Positions 27,899-35,520 of a DNA stretch of 64,000 nucleotides are shown here, one piece after another. The stretch covers positions 1,984,001 through 2,048,000 of the forward strand of contig NZ_AP024322.1 of the NCBI RefSeq assembly GCF_018408855.1, read 5' to 3'. The stretch comes from Caballeronia sp. NK8. GTDB lineage: Bacteria; Pseudomonadota; Gammaproteobacteria; Burkholderiales; Burkholderiaceae. The position numbers were made by a program, and so were the translations under genes. The stretch's first letter is position 1; every line of letters begins with the position of its first letter. Under the pieces are notes generated by a model, which was not told the origin of the DNA, did no database searches, and saw nothing but the letters and a program-made list of their open reading frames with translations.

Positions 27899-29176
27899 TG
27901 TATGGACCGGAGACATGGTTGACACATGTGCGGAGACATAGCTGACACGCGTCTATCTTGCTGCATCGGGCTGATTCAGGTCAAAGGTCATGAGTCGATG
28001 ATGGAGGAAATACAGGTATAGGCGTCGGCAATCTCCGGGTTTGCCCGCACGGCCACATCCATTCGATGCAATGCGCTCGATACGCGCAGCCGGTAGCCTC
28101 GAAAACTCACCTTGCCGTTCCAATCTACGCGCAGCACTTGGTCATCAGGACCGTATTCGATCGGCGCCAGCGTGCTGGGCATCGTGCGCGGGCTGTTGCG
28201 ATAGCGGGTCATCGGCGTGGCCATACCGATGCCTTGATGCGGGCGCTGGTGGTTGTAAATCTCGCGCCAGCAATCGAGTTCAGCCTGTATCTGAGCCTGG
28301 GTGCTGAAACTGCGTGCGTTGAGCACCTCGGCCTTGAGCGAGCGGTGAAAGCGCTCCTCCTTGCCGTTGGTCTGCGGATGATAGGGACGGCTGTAGGTAA
28401 CACGAATGCCCAGGCGAATCAGCCAGATGGCCAGCTCCGTCACCTGACCGGGCTTGCCCGGCGAGCCCCAGGGTGCGCCGTTGTCGGTGTTGATCTGGGC
28501 GGGCAGGCCGTAGTGCTCGAAGGCCCACTGCAAGCGCGCGCGCACGGTATTGCCATCGGTGGCGCTGCACGCGTGCAACACCAGATTGAAGCGCGAATGA
28601 TCGTCCAGCACGGTGAGCGGGTAGCAGCGCGTCTGATCGAGCAAGGCGAAATCGCCCTTGAAGTCCATCTGCCACAGCGCGTTGGGCTCGCCGCGCTCGA
28701 AGCGCTGCCAGGCGCAGGCATCGGCCGAGGCCTTCTCGCTGATGCGCCCGTGGCGATGCAAGATCGAATTGACCGTGCTGGGTGCGAGCGTGGCCAAACC
28801 CAGATCGATGAGGCGCCGGCTGAGCTTGCGCGCGCCCCAGGCCGGGTGCGCATCGCGCAGTTGCAGCACATGCTGCTCGAGCTCTGGCGCACTGATGCGC
28901 GGGCTGCTCAGCGGTCGACGGGAATGATCGGCAAGCGCTTGGGCGCCGCCCGATTCATAACGTTTAAGCATCTTGTATCCGGTCTGTCGGCTGATGCCGA
29001 AACGCTGGCACAGCTCACTGAACGGGATCTCGCGTTTGAGCGCAAGGGTCACGAAATCAAGGCGAAGTTGCATGGTGTCCTGGGGGTTCCACGGCATGAT
29101 GGGTCTCGGGCATCGGGATGCCCAAAGTGTCAACCATGTCCCCGCACATCTGTCAGCGATGTCTCCGGTCCATACA
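27899..29176 (-). mobile_element. IS481-family insertion sequence
   Basis: A 1278-bp element with perfect 18-bp terminal inverted repeats: TGTATGGACCGGAGACAT at the left, ATGTCTCCGGTCCATACA at the right. Subterminal GGAGACA and TGACA motifs recur at both ends. It has a single transposase gene. The flanks are CAGCAG on the left and CTGCTG on the right, an inverted rather than direct 6-bp repeat, so no ordinary target duplication is visible. Confidence 0.9.
27988..29097 (-). CDS. IS481-family transposase
   Basis: The protein has 369 residues and reads intact. The N-terminal helix-turn-helix region includes SELCQRFGISRQTGYKMLKR. The rve integrase core carries D, D and E in WQMDFKGDF, INTDNGAPWG and NGKEERFHRSLKAE. 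A C-terminal Mu-type barrel-like segment follows. ATG at 29097 gives the usual IS481 length; a longer reading to 29238 would begin in the flanking repeat, outside the element. Base composition is like the host, so it may be an established resident. Confidence 0.9.
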   Translation of the reverse strand: MPWNPQDTMQLRLDFVTLALKREIPFSELCQRFGISRQTGYKMLKRYESGGAQALADHSRRPLSSPRISAPELEQHVLQLRDAHPAWGARKLSRRLIDLGLATLAPSTVNSILHRHGRISEKASADACAWQRFERGEPNALWQMDFKGDFALLDQTRCYPLTVLDDHSRFNLVLHACSATDGNTVRARLQWAFEHYGLPAQINTDNGAPWGSPGKPGQVTELAIWLIRLGIRVTYSRPYHPQTNGKEERFHRSLKAEVLNARSFSTQAQIQAELDCWREIYNHQRPHQGIGMATPMTRYRNSPRTMPSTLAPIEYGPDDQVLRVDWNGKVSFRGYRLRVSSALHRMDVAVRANPEIADAYTCISSIIDS

Positions 29177-29256
29177 CTGCTGCAAAGAAAGTGACTGCCG
29201 CCCCGCACAGGGGCAACGCCAATAAACCAACACGCCAACGGGATCCGGCGACAAAC

Positions 29257-29706
29257 CTAAAGCGCCTCGTGCAGCTCCGCGAGCGACAACGTGGTCTGAA
29301 ACAGCCGCGCGAGACTGCGGCTCGCGAATGCATCGACTTCCGCCGGACTGACCCACCGATAGGCGTCCATTTCAGGAATCATCGTGCCATCGCTATAGCG
29401 CGGGAAGTACGACTCACACACGCAGTCTTCGAGCTGCACTTCCTGCTCGCTCACGCGCACCGCGAAAAGATGCAAATCCTTGTCGCGACGATAAACAAAG
29501 CGCCCCAGATCCTTGAGCCGCTCGGCGGCCAACACGATGCCCGTCTCCTCGACGAGCTCGCGCAACGCCGCCTCGCGCGGACTCTCGCCGGGATCGGCGG
29601 CGCCCTTGGGCACGTCCCAGTGCGTGGTTTCGGTCGCGTGGCACAGCAACACGTCGCCCTGCGCGTTCAGGATGACCACGCCGCACGATACGCTGCGGCC
29701 GGTCAT
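29257..29706 (-). CDS. NUDIX hydrolase
   Basis: The protein has 149 residues. The NUDIX box [20 protein letters not shown] plus TGI (residues about 36-58) is complete, with both metal-binding glutamates. HWDVPKGA precedes it, as in the diadenosine-polyphosphate/ADP-ribose type enzymes. The substrate is a nucleoside diphosphate linked to another moiety, not identifiable further. Its 3' end lies 4 bp from repeat copy B. Confidence 0.85.
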   Translation of the reverse strand: MTGRSVSCGVVILNAQGDVLLCHATETTHWDVPKGAADPGESPREAALRELVEETGIVLAAERLKDLGRFVYRRDKDLHLFAVRVSEQEVQLEDCVCESYFPRYSDGTMIPEMDAYRWVSPAEVDAFASRSLARLFQTTLSLAELHEAL

Positions 29707-29725
29707 CGATTGCGTTCCCCGTTCA

Positions 29726-30124
29726 TCACTGCTTCTTGAGCTTCCACTTGCCGTCGCTCGCCTTGCAGGCGACCGGCGTCCAGGTCTGCGTCTGCCCTTT
29801 CGCCTCCGCGACGATCGTGATCTTGCGGCACTTCAGCCCGTCCGACTCGAAGCTGTTTTGCGGCGTCACCGTGCCGTTGATCGGCACCGTGTTGCCGGCG
29901 CCCTTGTTGTCCCAGTCGAGCGATTCGCCGTCCTTCTTCGTATTGAGCGCGACCTGCGCGGCGTTGTTGAGCGCCTGCAAATCACGCTGCTTCATGTAGC
30001 TGATCGGCGTGTTGTTCAGAAAGCCGAGATTGGCGGCGGAAGCGGCCGCGCTCACGGCGACGAGCGCGGCAGCCGCGATCGTCCGGATGCAGGCGTGAGC
30101 GAGCGCTCGATCTCGAATCGGCAT
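29726..30124 (-). CDS. Small secreted surface-antigen-like protein (RT0821/Lpp0805 type)
   Basis: The protein has 132 residues, with a signal peptide (about 1-31, ending SAASA). The mature domain has the pattern [21 protein letters not shown], then GTVTP, then [15 protein letters not shown] and [11 protein letters not shown], which fits the short beta-rich surface-antigen family with a paired-cysteine core. ATG at 30124 starts the signal peptide and follows GAGGAGA. The gene is 19 bp upstream of the NUDIX gene on the same strand, so they may be cotranscribed. Confidence 0.7.
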   Translation of the reverse strand: MPIRDRALAHACIRTIAAAALVAVSAAASAANLGFLNNTPISYMKQRDLQALNNAAQVALNTKKDGESLDWDNKGAGNTVPINGTVTPQNSFESDGLKCRKITIVAEAKGQTQTWTPVACKASDGKWKLKKQ

Positions 30125-30234
30125 GGAGATTCTCCTCGTTGCGATGGTATGTCCGCCCGTGGCCTCGCGCGCAGAGCCGGCCATCGGGTGCAACGAGAAT
30201 AGCATGATGCGCGGGCGTCGCAGCCCGCGCCATC

Positions 30235-31578
30235 TCAGTTTGCCGTCGACGTCATCTGGTTGATGCCGGTGCCCTTTTGCGCGTCCTTGTCCTTCGCCGG
30301 ATCGTAGCCGTCCGTGAGCGTATCGAGAAACGCGACGACGTCCCTGATCTCGGCCTCGTCGAGCGCGGGCTTGTCGCCCTTCTTGCGATCGAACGGCGGA
30401 TCGGTATTGATGTTCGCCCAGTAGCGCTTCGGCAGATCGTCGAACTTGTCGACGACGCCTTTCTTCGAGACCGGATAGAACTTCTCCGGATTGGTGTCGC
30501 GCTCGACATAGAAGCGCACCACGTCTTCCAGCTTGTGATAGATGCCGTTGTGGAAGAAGGTCTTGCGCGTCGCGACGTTGCGCAGCGAAGGCGTGCGGAA
30601 GATGCCGCAGTACTCGTCCTGGCCCTTCAGGTCGCGCCGCTCCGGACCGCATGCGCCGAGATCATGGAAATGCGGGTTCTGGTTGATCGGCAACGCGCGG
30701 TTGCGCGGCACGCCGAGCGCGATCAGGCCGAAGTCGCTGAACTGCGGCGGCGAGCCGTCCTTCGCGCGCTGGCTGATGTGGCACGACGCGCAATTGCCCT
30801 TGTTCTCGTCGTTGAAGAGCTGAAGGCCATGCATCTCGGCGTCGTTGAGTCTGGCGCGGCCCGCGAGGAACGCGTCGAACTTGCTGGTGTACGGATAGAA
30901 CTTGGCAGGCGTCTGCTCGAACGCTTCGAGCGAATCCAGCACCGACGCGAACGCACGCTCGTCGCTGTCGAAGACATGGTCGCCGAACGCCTTGCGGAAG
31001 TCGTCGGCATAGGGCGCGGCCTTCACCGCCGCCGCGACCTTGACGCGCGTGCTGCCCATCTCGAACGACGACAGCAGCGGAATGCGCGCCTGGTCCGATC
31101 CGTGATCGACGCGGCCATCCCACGTCAGGCCGCCGGTCGGGCCGGCATCGACGCTTTCGTCGCCTTCGTCGTCGGAATCATGGAAGTGGCGCGTGAACGC
31201 CGGCACCGACTGCAGGTACCTGAGCGAAGGCACCGCGCGAAAGCCCGGCTGATGCATGTCGTTGCCGCCGAGTTGCACGGACAGCGCGTTGGGCGGACCG
31301 AACGCGTGGCCCGGGCTATGACACGACGCGCACGCGAGCTTGCCCGAGCCCGACAGCGACGGATCGAAGAACAGCTTCTCGCCGAGCGACGTCATCTGCT
31401 TCACATGCGCGAACACCGCGGCGCGCGACTGGGCCTGCGGCGCGGCGGGCGCCTGCGCCGGCGTGCTCGCGTTCGTGCCCGCCGCATGGGAGTCGCAGCC
31501 GCTCATCGCTGCGGACAGCGCGATGAGCGCAGTGAGCGCGAGAGTGCGCAGGACGAACGACGGACGCATCGAAGACAT
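30235..31578 (-). CDS. Di-heme cytochrome c peroxidase (MauG/CcpA-like), lipoprotein
   Basis: The protein has about 447 residues. The signal ends in a lipobox-like AAMSGC (Cys near residue 28). Two CASCH heme-binding motifs lie near residues 83-87 and in the C-terminal half (NCASCHISQ), plus FRTPSLRNVATRKTFFHNG typical of bacterial di-heme peroxidases. Predicted periplasmic enzyme that reduces H2O2 or acts in maturation. It diverges from the acid-phosphatase gene 248 bp away; I recall the same pairing in other Burkholderia. The start is uncertain: ATG at 31578 or 31569, neither with a good ribosome-binding site. Confidence 0.87.
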   Translation of the reverse strand: MSSMRPSFVLRTLALTALIALSAAMSGCDSHAAGTNASTPAQAPAAPQAQSRAAVFAHVKQMTSLGEKLFFDPSLSGSGKLACASCHSPGHAFGPPNALSVQLGGNDMHQPGFRAVPSLRYLQSVPAFTRHFHDSDDEGDESVDAGPTGGLTWDGRVDHGSDQARIPLLSSFEMGSTRVKVAAAVKAAPYADDFRKAFGDHVFDSDERAFASVLDSLEAFEQTPAKFYPYTSKFDAFLAGRARLNDAEMHGLQLFNDENKGNCASCHISQRAKDGSPPQFSDFGLIALGVPRNRALPINQNPHFHDLGACGPERRDLKGQDEYCGIFRTPSLRNVATRKTFFHNGIYHKLEDVVRFYVERDTNPEKFYPVSKKGVVDKFDDLPKRYWANINTDPPFDRKKGDKPALDEAEIRDVVAFLDTLTDGYDPAKDKDAQKGTGINQMTSTAN

Positions 31579-31826
31579 GGACGTGGGGCATCGGAATTGA
31601 AAGATGCCGAAGCGTATGTCGCACGTGTGTCTTTCATGTGACAAGCCGGGACGCGCTGATGCCGGACCCATTGTCCGAAATTTATTAAGCGAACATTACG
31701 CAAGCGAAAGGCTTATTACATGGCCGCGTCAACTTGCGTTGCGACACTGCGCACGCCGGCGTCAAAGGCTTTCCGACGACGAAACCCGCGTCATGCGCCG
31801 GTCCCCAACACAAGAGAGAAACCTCA

Positions 31827-33392
31827 ATGAACAAGAAACTCGTTTGCGCGGTGCCGCTCGCGGCCACTGTTGCATTCGGCCTCTACGCATGCGGCGGCGA
31901 CGATCATCAAGACAGCGATATCTCGTCGGTGAAGAACGTCGTCGTGATCTATGCGGAAAACCGCAGCTTCGACAATCTCTACGGGCACTTTCCCGGCGCG
32001 AACGGCCTGCAGAACGTGACGGCGGCGAGCGCGCAACAGCTCGACCGCGACGGCAGCGTGCTGCCCACGCTGCCGAAGATCTGGACCGGCCTGACGGCGA
32101 CGGGCGTAACGCCCGCGATCACCGAAGCGATGACGGCGAACCTGCCGAACGCGCCCTTCGCGATCGACGATCCGAACGGCTTCAACACGCAGCTCAACGT
32201 CACCACGCGCGATCTGTATCACCGCTTCTATGAGAACCAGATGCAGATCGACGGCGGCAAGAACGACAAGTTCGCCGCATGGGGCGATTCGGGCGGTCTC
32301 GTGATGGGCCACTACGACACGCCGCCGGACAAGTTGCCGCTCTACAAGATCGCGCAGCAGTACACGCTGGCGGACAACTTCTTCATGGGCGCGTTCGGCG
32401 GCTCGTTCCTGAACCACCAGTGGCTCGTCTGCGCCTGCACGCCGGTCTATCCGAACGCCGACAAGAGCGTGGCCGCCAGCTCGATCTCCGCCGTGAACGC
32501 CGACGGCGTTTCGCTCAAGCTCGCGAAGGCGGCGGGTTCTGCGCTCACCGGCAACACGCAGGGGCTCTTCGTGAACTCGGGCAACCTCACGCCCGACTTC
32601 TTCGCGATCAACACGATGCAGCCGCCGTATCAGCCGAGCGGCAACAAGCCGGCGACGGGCGGCGATCCGAACCTCGCGGACCCGAGCCAGGCCACCACGC
32701 TGCCGCCGCAGACGCAGCAGCACATCGGCGATCTGCTGAACAGCGCCGGGGTGAGCTGGGCGTGGTACGGCGGCTCGTGGGGTGCGGCGCTGGCGGACCG
32801 TTCGGTCATCAACGGCGCGGTCAACGTGGTGCCTGATTTCCAGACGCACCATCAGCCGTTCAACTATTTCGCCGACCTCGCGCCGGGCACGGCCAACCGC
32901 GCGCAGCATCTGCTCGACGGCGGCACCAACGGCTCGGAGTTCATCAAGGCGATCGACGCGGGCACGCTGCCGCAAGTCTCGTTCTACAAGCCGCAGGGCA
33001 ACTTGAACGAGCACGCCGGTTATACGGATGTCGCGCAGGGCGACCAGCACATCGCCGATCTGATCTCCCATCTGCAGAAGAGTCCGCAGTGGAAGAACAT
33101 GGTCGTCGTCGTGACCTACGACGAAAACGGCGGCTTCTGGGATCACGTCGCGCCGCCGAAGGGCGATCGCTGGGGTCCGGGCACGCGCATTCCGGCGCTC
33201 GTCATCTCGCCGTACGCGAAGAAGGGTTTCGTCGATCACACGCAGTACGACACCACGTCGATCCTGCGCTTCATCACGAAACGCTTCAGCCTGCCGACGC
33301 TGCCGGGCATCGCCGCGCGCGACGCCGCGCTGGTGTCGAACGGCGCACAGAAGATGGGCGATCTGACCAACGCCCTCGACTTCTCGCAGTAA
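31827..33392 (+). CDS. Secreted acid phosphatase / phospholipase C-family phosphoesterase (AcpA-like)
   Basis: The protein has 521 residues, with an N-terminal signal that ends in a lipobox-like LYAC (Cys about 21). VVVIYAENRSFDNLYGHFPG is the phosphoesterase-family metal/nucleophile motif (Asn and Ser); VTYDENGGFWDHVAPP and PALVISPYAKKG complete the active site. This family includes Francisella AcpA and non-specific phospholipases C. AGAGAGAA precedes the ATG at 31827. It would release phosphate or head groups from organic phosphates outside the cytoplasm, suiting the phosphate genes farther right, but I see no convincing Pho box here. Confidence 0.87.
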   Translation: MNKKLVCAVPLAATVAFGLYACGGDDHQDSDISSVKNVVVIYAENRSFDNLYGHFPGANGLQNVTAASAQQLDRDGSVLPTLPKIWTGLTATGVTPAITEAMTANLPNAPFAIDDPNGFNTQLNVTTRDLYHRFYENQMQIDGGKNDKFAAWGDSGGLVMGHYDTPPDKLPLYKIAQQYTLADNFFMGAFGGSFLNHQWLVCACTPVYPNADKSVAASSISAVNADGVSLKLAKAAGSALTGNTQGLFVNSGNLTPDFFAINTMQPPYQPSGNKPATGGDPNLADPSQATTLPPQTQQHIGDLLNSAGVSWAWYGGSWGAALADRSVINGAVNVVPDFQTHHQPFNYFADLAPGTANRAQHLLDGGTNGSEFIKAIDAGTLPQVSFYKPQGNLNEHAGYTDVAQGDQHIADLISHLQKSPQWKNMVVVVTYDENGGFWDHVAPPKGDRWGPGTRIPALVISPYAKKGFVDHTQYDTTSILRFITKRFSLPTLPGIAARDAALVSNGAQKMGDLTNALDFSQ

Positions 33393-33421
33393 GGCGTTCG
33401 CGTTCGGCGCTGCAAAACGAA

Positions 33422-33457
33422 ACGGGCCGCGGCTGTCACGCCGCGGCCCGTTTTTTT
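33422..33457. terminator. Bidirectional terminator between the phosphatase and GntR genes
   Basis: A 12-bp perfect stem (ACGGGCCGCGGC / GCCGCGGCCCGT) with a 6-base loop is followed by seven T on the plus strand and by TTTCGTTTT on the minus strand. It serves two convergent genes. Confidence 0.85.
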
Positions 33458-33465
33458 ATCGATGC

Positions 33466-34179
33466 TCAGGCGCCCGCGAAGAGCGTCGCCAGATCGTTCG
33501 TGCGCGTCGCGCTCGCCTGCGCGAGCACGCGGTCTTCCAGCTCGTCGAGATGCGTACGCATCGCGGTGAGCGCGGTATCGAGCGCGCCCTCCTCCAATGC
33601 ATCGACGAGACGTCCGTGTTCGTCCGATGCGCAATTCGACAGCTTGGTCGGATCGAACAGCGCCTTGTAGAGCTCGGTCTTGGCGACGAGCTGGGCGAGA
33701 AACGCCTGCACTTCCCGTGCGCCCGCCAGTTCCGCGAGCAGCAGATGAAAATGCCCCGCGAGGCGCACGCAATCCGCCACGCTGCCCGCCTTCACCGCGC
33801 GCTGCTCGGCCTTGACGTGCGCGCGCAACGCGCGCTTCGCCTGCGCCGACAGCGTGCCGCACAGCGCCGCGACGATGCCCGCCTCGACCACTTGCCGCGC
33901 GCGATAGACCTCGCGGATGTCGGCGGGCGTGGGCGACGGCACGAACGCGCCGCGATTGGCTTCGAGCGTGAGCTTGCCTTCGGCGCCGAGCCGCGCCAGC
34001 ACCTTGCGGATCGTGCCGCGCGTGCAGTCGAAGGCGGCGGCGAGTTCGCGCTCGACGAGCTGCGCGCCGGGCGCGAGCTTGCCGTGCAATAGCGCGGAGC
34101 TGATCGCCGCGTAGACGCGCTCGTCGGGCGAACTTTCGCTCGCGGCTTCGTTCGATGATGTTTCCTTGCGTGATGCCAT
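33466..34179 (-). CDS. GntR-family (FCD/FadR subfamily) transcriptional regulator
   Basis: The protein has 237 residues. A winged helix (about 15-80: LVERELAAAFDCTRGTIRKV) is followed by an all-helical FCD ligand domain (about 90-220) with histidines in GHFHLLLAEL that would bind a metal. It diverges from the amidohydrolase-MFS operon. Two TGGT-N2-ACCA sites in between are the likely operators. It probably represses that operon and responds to a small organic acid or base. The long upstream reading to 35532 is antisense to the amidohydrolase and was discarded. ATG at 34179 has only a weak ACAGG ahead of it. Confidence 0.87.
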   Translation of the reverse strand: MASRKETSSNEAASESSPDERVYAAISSALLHGKLAPGAQLVERELAAAFDCTRGTIRKVLARLGAEGKLTLEANRGAFVPSPTPADIREVYRARQVVEAGIVAALCGTLSAQAKRALRAHVKAEQRAVKAGSVADCVRLAGHFHLLLAELAGAREVQAFLAQLVAKTELYKALFDPTKLSNCASDEHGRLVDALEEGALDTALTAMRTHLDELEDRVLAQASATRTNDLATLFAGA

Positions 34180-34265
34180 GATGCCTGTCGTGCTTGCGTT
34201 GATTCGCATTGTAGCGAGAGCGCACGCTCGGGCGCGAATTCGGTCTATCAGGTCACGCGTATTTT

Positions 34266-34298
34266 TGGTTGACCAAACACTGCTAGAATGGTCAACCA
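34266..34298. promoter_or_regulatory. Double GntR/FCD operator
   Basis: Two 10-bp near-palindromes, TGGTTGACCA at 34266-34275 and TGGTCAACCA at 34289-34298, are exact reverse complements with a 23-bp centre spacing (about two helical turns). The outer flanks extend the symmetry (TTTGG/CCAAA). TGGT-N2-ACCA is the standard FadR/GntR half-site layout. The pair sits 32 bp before the amidohydrolase ATG and 87 bp before the GntR gene. Confidence 0.75.
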
Positions 34299-34329
34299 AA
34301 CCGCATGAACCATGGGAGGAATCCATCGT

Positions 34330-35520
34330 ATGAATCCATCGACCTGGATCGTCAACGCACGACCGTTCGGCGGTGCGCCGGCGGATGTTCGCGTTACCGG
34401 CACGACCATCGACGCGATCGTTCCCCATGGCGAGCGCACGCCTGCGCCCGGCGATACCGTCGTCGATGCGGCGCTCGCGCTGCTGTTGCCGGGTTTCGTC
34501 GAAGGACACACGCATCTGGACAAGACCACGTGGGGCATGCCGTGGTATCGCAACGCGGTCGGGCCGCGTCTCATCGACCGGATCGAGAACGAGCGGCGCT
34601 GGCGCGCAGAAAGCGGCCACGACGCCGCGCAGGCGTCGCGCGCGCTGGCGCTCGCGTTCCTGCGCGAAGGCACGACGCGCCTGCGCACGCACGTCGACAT
34701 CGATACGGATGCGGGCCTGCGTCATCTCGAAGGCGTCTGCGATACGCGCGCCGCGCTCGCCGATGTGCTCGACATGCAGATCGTCGCGTTTCCGCAATCG
34801 GGCGTGCTGAAGCGCCCCGGCACGCGTGAGTTGCTCGATGCCGCGCTGGCGAACGGCGCCGATGTGCTCGGCGCGCTCGATCCGTCCTCGATCGACGGCG
34901 ATCCGGCCGCCTCGCTCGATGTCACGTTCGCGCTCGCGACGAAGCACGGCAAGCCCATCGACATGCATCTGCACGAGCCGGGCGATCTCGGCGCGTTCAC
35001 GTTCGACCTGCTGCTCGATCGCGTCGAGGCGCATGGTTATCAGGCCCGCGTCGTGGTGAGCCACGCGTTCTGTCTCGGCGCGCTGCCCGACGCGCGGCGC
35101 GGCGCGCTGCTCGAGCGCATCGCGCGCGCGAACGTCGCGCTTCTGACGACCGCGCCCGCATCGGTTCCGGTGCCGTCGTTGCGCGAAGCGCGCGCGGCGG
35201 GCGTGACGCTGTTCGGCGGCAACGACGGCATCCGTGACGCGTGGACGCCCTTCGGCTCGCCCGACATGCTCGAGCGCGCGATGCTGATCGCGATGCGCTA
35301 CGACCTGCGCCGCGACGACGATCTCGCCGCCGCGTTCGATTGCGTGTCGATCGACGCGGCCCGCGCCTGCGGCTTCGCGGACTACGGCCTCGCGCCGGGC
35401 ATGCGCGCAGACCTCGTGCTCGTCGATGCGGACACGGTCGCGCAGGCCGTCGCGATGCGCCCGCCGCGCCGCTTCGTGATGGCGAACGGCACGCCGGTAT
35501 CGCCGGAGTTCACGCGATGA
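34330..35520 (+). CDS. Amidohydrolase, cytosine deaminase-like
   Basis: The protein has 396 residues. GFVEGHTHLDKTTW carries the HxH metal site of the cytosine/isoguanine deaminase branch. THVDID, DMHLHEPGD and VVSHAFCLG give further metal ligands, and FGGNDGIRDAWTPFG contains the catalytic aspartate. ATG at 34330 has GGGAGGA nine bases upstream; an ATG at 34312 lies in that site. It overlaps the MFS gene by ATGA. Substrate is probably a cyclic amide or N-heterocycle imported by the adjacent transporter. Confidence 0.88.
   Translation: MNPSTWIVNARPFGGAPADVRVTGTTIDAIVPHGERTPAPGDTVVDAALALLLPGFVEGHTHLDKTTWGMPWYRNAVGPRLIDRIENERRWRAESGHDAAQASRALALAFLREGTTRLRTHVDIDTDAGLRHLEGVCDTRAALADVLDMQIVAFPQSGVLKRPGTRELLDAALANGADVLGALDPSSIDGDPAASLDVTFALATKHGKPIDMHLHEPGDLGAFTFDLLLDRVEAHGYQARVVVSHAFCLGALPDARRGALLERIARANVALLTTAPASVPVPSLREARAAGVTLFGGNDGIRDAWTPFGSPDMLERAMLIAMRYDLRRDDDLAAAFDCVSIDAARACGFADYGLAPGMRADLVLVDADTVAQAVAMRPPRRFVMANGTPVSPEFTR

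Larger units (their letters stand above)
27368..29253. repeat. Palindromic interspersed repeat, copy B, split by an IS481-family element
   Basis: The repeat occupies 27368-27898 and 29177-29253 (about 608 bp without the IS). The ends match copy A: CGCCGGATCCCG at the left, CGGGATCCGGCGACA at the right, hairpin arms CTTTCTTTGC/GCAAAGAAAG at both. The interior is more diverged (for example GCCTAACCGGGCTTAAACCG against GGCCACGCCGGGTATGGCC on the other arm). The IS lies in the loop of the right-end hairpin. Confidence 0.9.

Noticed and set aside
29097..29238. N-terminal extension of the IS481 transposase
   Set aside because: It would start outside the IS in the flanking palindromic repeat; ATG at 29097 gives the normal length.
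31579..31826. Pho box between the peroxidase and phosphatase genes
   Set aside because: Only one half unit (CTTTCAT) fits; units 11 bp either side do not match on either strand.
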